From the NCBI GenBank assembly GCA_021229015.1, contig CM037795.1, forward strand, positions 11,584,656-11,648,655: DNA of 64,000 bases, written 5' to 3'. The translations under genes were made by a program, and so were the position numbers. The notes beneath the pieces are model-generated. The model had not been told where the DNA came from. It did no database searches and worked only from the letters and a program-made list of their open reading frames with translations. The DNA is from Solen grandis. Taxonomy: Eukaryota; Mollusca; Bivalvia; Adapedonta; Solenidae. The first letter of the stretch is position 1; each line of letters begins with the position of its first letter. This document shows positions 57,800-64,000 of the stretch, piece after piece.

Positions 57800-60700
57800 T
57801 GATAATATTACGTATTATAAATTTACAGTTGGTCAATTTGTTATGACATCACATGATGCAAATCTTCAGTTGAGAAGCTTATATGGATAACGGTCATACC
57901 TATTTTCAGTATAGATAAGTTTCTACATGAATAAGTAGTAAGCTATGTGTGCAGAGTGCAACGTGCGAACGTGCTTACATAATCCCGTAGGAGTTTCTTA
58001 CAATAAAGTCTAACCTACTTAGTGTTTACCCATCCTCCAATCCATTTACCTGTCAATCAGTTTAAAACACCGATATTATATTTAAGAATTTTTGAACTTC
58101 CCAGATTACATATCTCAGTTGGAAATGTTATGACGAGAAACAATAGGCTTAATTTACTACTTCAAATTTTGATTTACGAGAGATTGTATGATTGAAATGA
58201 CGGTTCACGGTTTACATGCGTTTTTCTTTTTTACTCAGATTTTCATCATCAGTCTTTTTGGTTTAACGTCCCACCATCAGTATTTTAATAATTGTTGTAA
58301 AGCAACATTAGAAGATACGCATTTATTTACTAAATTAAGCGTAATAAAATAACATTCTTCGAGATTAAGTAGATCCTTCGCTATTAAGGAACGAATCTGA
58401 GCAATCTAATTTCTTTCTCCTCTAGGCATACCCTAGACTTAGTAACAATTAGTATTCACGAAAAAGCATGGTATATTCTTAAAACAGGTTCCGAACACAC
58501 CTGTATTATCTCATCACTTGAAATAACATACATTGAAACAGTGTCATAAAACCATAATTGATTAAAGTAACATTTTATACACTTTTTTGCAATAACACTT
58601 ATGGTTTTATGTTTAAAAGTAACATAACGCCCATTGTGCTCGGTGTTTTGTATATTTGAATTTGAATTATATTCTGTTTATTATCACTGTGTATAGCACA
58701 TGTCACTGTATTACATATTACTTCATTACTCGTACCTACTAAATAACTGTTTTATCTTGCAACAAATAAACTTTTTCTTTATATTAGTTAAAAAGTGAGT
58801 ACGGCACCATTTTAAAATTACCAACCTAAATGTGATATAAACGTTTGTCAAAACCATGCTTTGGTTCATTACCTTCATTTACAAATGTAGTAATAAATGT
58901 GTTTTAAAAAGGCCGTTAATCCATGAAAATAATTAACACTTCGTCTGTATGTCTGTCTGTTTACAAGTACATTTGATACCGGTATTTATTGCAGGCGGTA
59001 TAATAGATTTATTCATCAGATCGTTTATTCTTTTCCTTTTGTGACTCGGTTCAGTATAATTATTATTAAAATACCATTGTCTGTATAATCGATGGCGAAT
59101 GTTTCAGATACCGATGTGGATTATTCTTTATTCAAAATTGCGTGGTGATTTTAGATCAAAGAAATTACCATCATTAATTTCAAGGTAACATAACAATAGA
59201 TCAAATTCACCTCATAATTACTGCATTGTGAGCAGCTGTTGACCAGAATCACCGAACTTTGCCCCCATTGTTTAATAACTTTTGTTGAAAAATCGCGGTC
59301 GAGTTTCGGTCGATATAAATCTAGGGTTTCCGTTCAACAGTCGATAACAATTACCTCTAAATGGAGGCGATTAGTAGGCTCTCACGGAAAGGCTGATGTA
59401 TAGATTATGAATTATATGAAACCGACACTGCGATGTCTGATACACCCTCGCTGAATGTTATCTGTGTTCCAACACGGTTCAATATGGTACACTAAGCTGC
59501 TGTCGGGACTCTAAATTAAGAAAATACGTTTCTTGCATGTCGGATAGATATTTAACAGAGCTGATTAGTCTATTTCCCGTATATAAAAGAGTTATTGCGC
59601 TGTGAAAATCATATTTTTCTGAACCGTCTAAATGTACTAACTGCAAATCACAAGATGAAAATGACATGTATTTGTATCGCTTATGAATATGTTAAACATT
59701 TTAAAGCACGGTTTATTCTAAGTACTAAATGATTATTTTAACAGCCGCACTACTAATTAAAGCATAAATATGAACTCAGCGTCTAAAGCCTAACATGCTC
59801 TAAGTAGTAGGTACAAATTGAATGGACGCTTTGACATAGGAACATATATATAATCGGTTATTGTTTCTCTCTCTCTCATTTTCTGGAACTTGATAACAGT
59901 AATGTTCTCACAGTTCTGGAATGTTCATCCTTTCGTTTAATAAAGGTAACATATTTTAAAAATTGTTGTAATTCATTTGATCATGATTATTTCTTTAAAT
60001 TCAAAAGTATATGTCTCCTAGTCTTCCCAGATATTAGCATTGTGATAACATTGTGAAAATGTTTCCAATATTACAGTATCATACAAAAGACGGTCTTATG
60101 ATACGATGCTGGTTCGGGTTGTTAAGGTACCTATTTACACACGTAAAAACTTCTTTTAAAAATACTCGGTTTATGCGTCGTCGCGTTGTTAATAAATGCA
60201 TCCATTGTAGGTAGCTACCTTAGTTGAACATTACGGATAAAAAGCAAAGAAGGGGAGATAAGTATGTGGATAGTCAAATATGAAAACTTAAAACCATTAA
60301 AATTACAACTTCTGTGGCGTAAAGAAATGTTACATCAAACTATGTTATGACAGTGAAGCCTTGACAATATAATGCTCGAATAATTTGGGAGCTGTTGTTA
60401 GAATTTCTAACAAAAGTTTAATCGATGATATTTTATGACATTCGACTTCATTACTTTCAACTTTCAAAGGCTCCGGCGGCTGTTCTTCAAGTATAACTCG
60501 ATATGAAGTGTAAAGAAACGTCTGCGTCTTTAATAATTAATGTATCTTCATAAGTGGGAATCCTACTGAAGATATTGTCCATTTGTTTCTTCAAAGATGA
60601 CAACCATTAAAAGAATCAAAACTGAAAACAAAATATGAAGTTTGGTAGTCAATGTCACGTTTGATATGCATGTATTGTCAAAAATGAATTTGTTCTGGGC

Positions 60701-61375
60701 ACTTTGTTTCGCACTAAACTAATGCTTGCTGAATTTCATGGTAGCTGTAAATCGAACCAGATAAATGTGACCTGGTTTATTGGTGCTGACATTAAGGATA
60801 ATTAGGAAACTGGCTCCTGAAACAAGATAGACACTGGTAGTGTTCATAGGCTACTGGCTTTGAAAACAAGTCTGGGCGATGTTTTATCAGCTATGTAGCT
60901 TGGGACACAATCTTTATTTGCTCGTCCGTGTTTTCATCCGGCCATACAGCTACTGGGGCTTGTCCGTTCATCTACACAAATAAACTATATTTTTAATATT
61001 GATGTTTGCACTACAATAAAATGGGTTCGTTAGTTCGTAGTTGCATTTAAAGGCATGCTAGCCCAATACAGTTTTAGAAGCGAGCTTCTAAAAGCACACA
61101 TAAATGTTAGATTTCTTACTTACAATCACATTACCGCCTTTTATCTATAAATTCGCGTTAAAAAGTAGTACCACTGGTTGTATAAAGTCAACATAGCAGT
61201 TTTGATAACAGTTGGATATATTGCAGAATTCTGTTGATTTTAAAAACATTGGGTATAAACACAAATTCTGGACAAATAAAACAGTAAAATAAGCACGTTT
61301 AATCATTCAGTATTCATCCGCACAAAAGTTTCATTCATTTAACTACCTATAAATAACTTTATTTAAACAAATATT
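57800..61375. other. Gene-free stretch right of the transposon
   Basis: I see only a short match to the TTTAACGTCCCACC repeat at 58262-58275. No protein domain in any frame, no long repeat. Confidence 0.4.
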
Positions 61376-61378
61376 TAT

Positions 61379-61460
61379 GGTTGTGGAATTAGCTCATTTG
61401 GTAAGAGCGTTCTTTTGTATTTTTAGAAAGGGGTCGTAAGTTAAATTCCAACTGGGACCT
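61379..61460 (+). repeat. tRNA-derived SINE head or pseudo-tRNA
   Basis: TTAGCTCATTTGGTAAGAGC is an excellent A box with D-arm; the B-box position has AGTTAAATTCC, one to two changes from consensus. The acceptor ends do not pair, so it is not counted as a working tRNA. Confidence 0.55.
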
Positions 61461-61573
61461 ATTTTTTTTAATTTTTGGGTTATATATGTATAATATGTTT
61501 TAAATACTATTTTTATACATCCATTATTTTGTGTTAGTTAATTTGTATTTGCATCTTATTGATTTAAATAATA

Positions 61574-61684
61574 GACCACAGGACCCTGATATTTAGCTTA
61601 AAAAAAAAATTAGAAAATCGACTTTTCCATATGAAAATAATTTAGAGAGAGGTTGAATTTTTTTAATACAAGGGTCCTGTGAAT
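61574..61684. repeat. Small element with 12-bp inverted ends
   Basis: CACAGGACCCTG at 61577-61588 is inverted as AAGGGTCCTGTG at 61669-61680. The interior is about 80 bp, A/T-rich. It may be a tiny MITE or a cruciform-forming repeat. Confidence 0.5.
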
Positions 61685-61689
61685 AGACA

Positions 61690-63090
61690 AGTTAGGTTTA
61701 AAGGTCAAAACAGTAGAAAAAAAGAAAGAGAGGTGGACAGTTATGATGCTTAATGTAAGCCTTCAATTAAAATATTTTGTTGTAATTTTTTCTTGTTAGA
61801 ATCTCAAATGTCGCACCTGTCCGTCACAACTCAGAAAGCACTTTAGGAATAAAGTTTATACTCAAACTTTACTCTCCAAGAACAATAACTCTACCTTGCT
61901 TCCTCTATTAATTACTTATATACAGAAAGTATGATTATCTAGAGCATAGTTTAAAAATCATTGAAGGAATTAATATTATTCTTTAAACATGGGAAGGAAT
62001 TGAAATAAGAAAGAACAATAACTTTATCTTATTCTATTATATCGCTGTTCTATTAAAATTATACTTGTCCGCAGCAAATCTATGGTCAATGAGAGGATCA
62101 ATACTAAGAACCACAACTATTCCTTAGCTGTTTTTTTTTTAATTCGACAGAGACTGTTACGGCCAATTTGATGAAATGGCGCAACAAAGAAAAGCCAGCA
62201 ACAAACTAGTTAACTAAATAAATTTTAATTATAAACAAGTGACAAATATCAATATGAATATCACAACATACAGTGTCTTAAAATTATTATAACAAATTAG
62301 TTTGATCCTTGTCTGATTGATAAAATTTAGATTTAACCTGAGCAATCCAATAGATATGTCCTTTATCCAAATATAAGACCGAAATTAATTCCACACTGTG
62401 AATGACCAACACTTGATGAATCTCAAAAAACAAGTCTGCTCAACAAATTTGCTCTCCCTTAAACCCCCTTCATTATATATACTTGAGCAAAATATTCTAG
62501 AAACAACCATACTATACTCCAAAATATAATATTCTAAAGTGTAAACAGGTTACATAAAGACTTCTAGAAATTTCCATAGAAAGAAAGAAAGTTCCAGTAA
62601 ACAAATATACCAGTAAACAAGTTATTTTTAGAATAGGGATCGCCTAATAGATCACTCCAGAACAAAACTAGTAAACAAGTTATTCTTAGAATAGGGATTT
62701 CCTTCCACAGTGTTGTGTATACATAACTAGGTTAGGTGTAATATTAAAAGACCATGAACCTTAATTAATTTTTAAAGAAATCATATTTAAAACAACAAAT
62801 TGACAAGAACATACATGTTACTGTTAATATATTTAATAGAATGTAACCAATTTATGTTTTTAATAGAGCCCAAAAATATAATGTAATACTGTATTGTGCA
62901 AATAAAATAATAACCTTCTCAATCACTTTTATTTTCTATTTAAACTTTTTTTTTCAATTTATTTTTAATTTTGTGAGGTTAAATATAGCCCAAAAGTCCA
63001 CCAGCTGTACTAGAACTCGCAACCTAGCTTTGCAGCCAGTGCCATAAAATTTGAGTTCTCTCGGTGTCCCGAGCCTAGCGATATGCCGAG
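61690..63090. other. Gene-free stretch
   Basis: A two-copy repeat with AGTAAACAAGTTATT then TTAGAATAGGGAT starts at 62613 and 62669. Otherwise nothing is recognised. Confidence 0.4.
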
Positions 63091-63092
63091 GC

Positions 63093-63582
63093 AAACTCTA
63101 CGTAGTTATCTCCTTTGCACACTCACTCAGCAAAACAGAATCACTGCCGTCACAAATGTCACGTGATGATAGTAAGCTTACAAAATGGCGGATGTTTATT
63201 ATTTATAGATCTACATGTACGGAAAAGGTTACCGGTATTTTCTTAACTTGTTACCATAAAGCGATAATTGATGTTTATTCAAGAAAATATACGTTGGGAA
63301 ATGCCACTCGCTGTAAAATAAAATAATTCGTAAAAAGAAAAAAAAAAGGTTTACGGTTTTTCAATAGAAACTACTCCCAAGATTTTTATAAAATGATTTT
63401 ATATTTCATATTTTTTTTTATTTATTTCATCTTAATAAATATTATATAAGAGAAAATTAAGCTAATACATAGAAACAGTATTTTAACAACAAAAACTATT
63501 GTATATGATTCATCTTGATATTGCTACCTCTGGTGGGAGAGATTTACACCGCAGAAAGAAAGGGAGATCACTGCGTGGAGAT
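63093..63582. mobile_element. Longer MITE of the kringle-intron family
   Basis: Left end AAACTCTACGTAGTTATCTC; the reverse complement of the right end reads AATCTCCACGCAGTGATCTC. The interior shares CACTGCCGTCACAAATGTCA and CGTGATGAT.GTAA with 6401-6708 and 15418-15742, but is about 170 bp longer. Internal short frames are not genes. Confidence 0.65.
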
Positions 63583-64000
63583 TGTTACCGAGACTGTTAA
63601 ATCCCATATCGGTCATTTGATTCTTTTGTCATTCATGGAGCCATATATAAGGGAAATGTCTAGCAATACTTACATAACATTTCCTACTTTAATTTTAAAT
63701 ACAATGTATTGGTGGTTACCGTATATTAAGTCAAACACATTTAGAATGCAGAACAAGATCAGAATTTGAGGCGAAGAGGAAAGGTTAAACTATGCTCTTT
63801 TGAAATGATTTAACAGCCATTTGAAAATACTTTCAGAAAAGTTTATCGGATCTTCATTTGATATAATCACGTATACAGTATGTTGAGAAATTCTATCTCG
63901 AACAAACTATTTTCTCATTTTGATGCAGAACTGTTTTTTGTTGTTGTTTTTTGTTGTTTTTTTTAAATCAGTAGTGACTGTCTTTGTCATTTATTTACCT
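63583..64000. other. Right end of window, no gene seen
   Basis: A/T-rich, with a TTGTTGTTTTTTGTTG run near 63938-63962. No feature recognised. Confidence 0.4.

Noticed and set aside
61379..61460. Functional tRNA gene
   Set aside because: Good A box and D-arm, but the T-arm consensus is altered and the acceptor stem does not pair.
63051..63769. Two frames of 84-91 codons near the right end
   Set aside because: They lie in or beside the MITE and have no domain.

Overview
The window is AT-rich eukaryotic DNA from a draft assembly: there is a run of exactly 100 N at 33801-33900, coding exons are short and separated by introns, and interspersed repeats are dense. The best guess is a bivalve mollusc. 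The tRNA-derived SINEs carry what I recall as the MetaSINE-type core that is abundant in bivalves. The host genes are secreted PAN/kringle proteins, and the mix of LINEs, SINEs, MITEs and GGACGGACAGAC-type repeats is familiar from bivalve sequence. The species call is inference only.

Region 1 (about 3.4-29.5 kb) is a tandem family of one host gene. Each copy has four exons: signal peptide plus first half of a PAN/apple module, second half of PAN, kringle 1, kringle 2. All introns are phase 1. Copies A (4049-7266) and B (13027-16300) are intact, each encoding 262 aa, and lie in a direct tandem duplication of about 9 kb. Copy C (26078-29416) is diverged and broken: frameshifts in exons 1 and 3, in-frame stops in exon 1, and a stop one codon before the last kringle cysteine. 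The order PAN-kringle-kringle without a protease resembles the front of plasminogen/HGF. After the A/B duplication a 5'-truncated LINE inserted into the copy-B side (19032-20562, clear target-site duplication).

Region 2 (about 29.5-42.4 kb) has no convincing host gene. It holds a solo LTR with 4-bp target duplications (30616-31190), a 623-bp segment present twice at about 99% identity, the second copy bounded by palindromic arms (31811-32634), tRNA-derived SINEs with perfect target duplications, the assembly gap, and a 3' fragment of a Tx1/L1-like LINE (about 39.66-40.54 kb).

Region 3 (42.9-51.5 kb) is LINE territory. A nearly full-length two-ORF non-LTR retrotransposon (42940-48910) is broken by three single-base frameshifts, and its ORF2 frame begins directly after the ORF1 amber codon with no start codon of its own. 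A 5'-truncated LINE of another family follows (about 50.5-51.46 kb).

Region 4 (52592-57795) is the most unusual element: a 5.2-kb DNA transposon with long imperfect terminal inverted repeats, TTAA on both sides, subterminal CGTATAGT-type repeats, and a minus-strand gene for a cysteine-rich, acidic protein with an RNase H-like (DUF7869-like) core. The gene is degenerate. From 57.8 kb to the end I see no gene, only a tRNA-like SINE head, a small palindromic element and a MITE of the family that also sits in the kringle introns.
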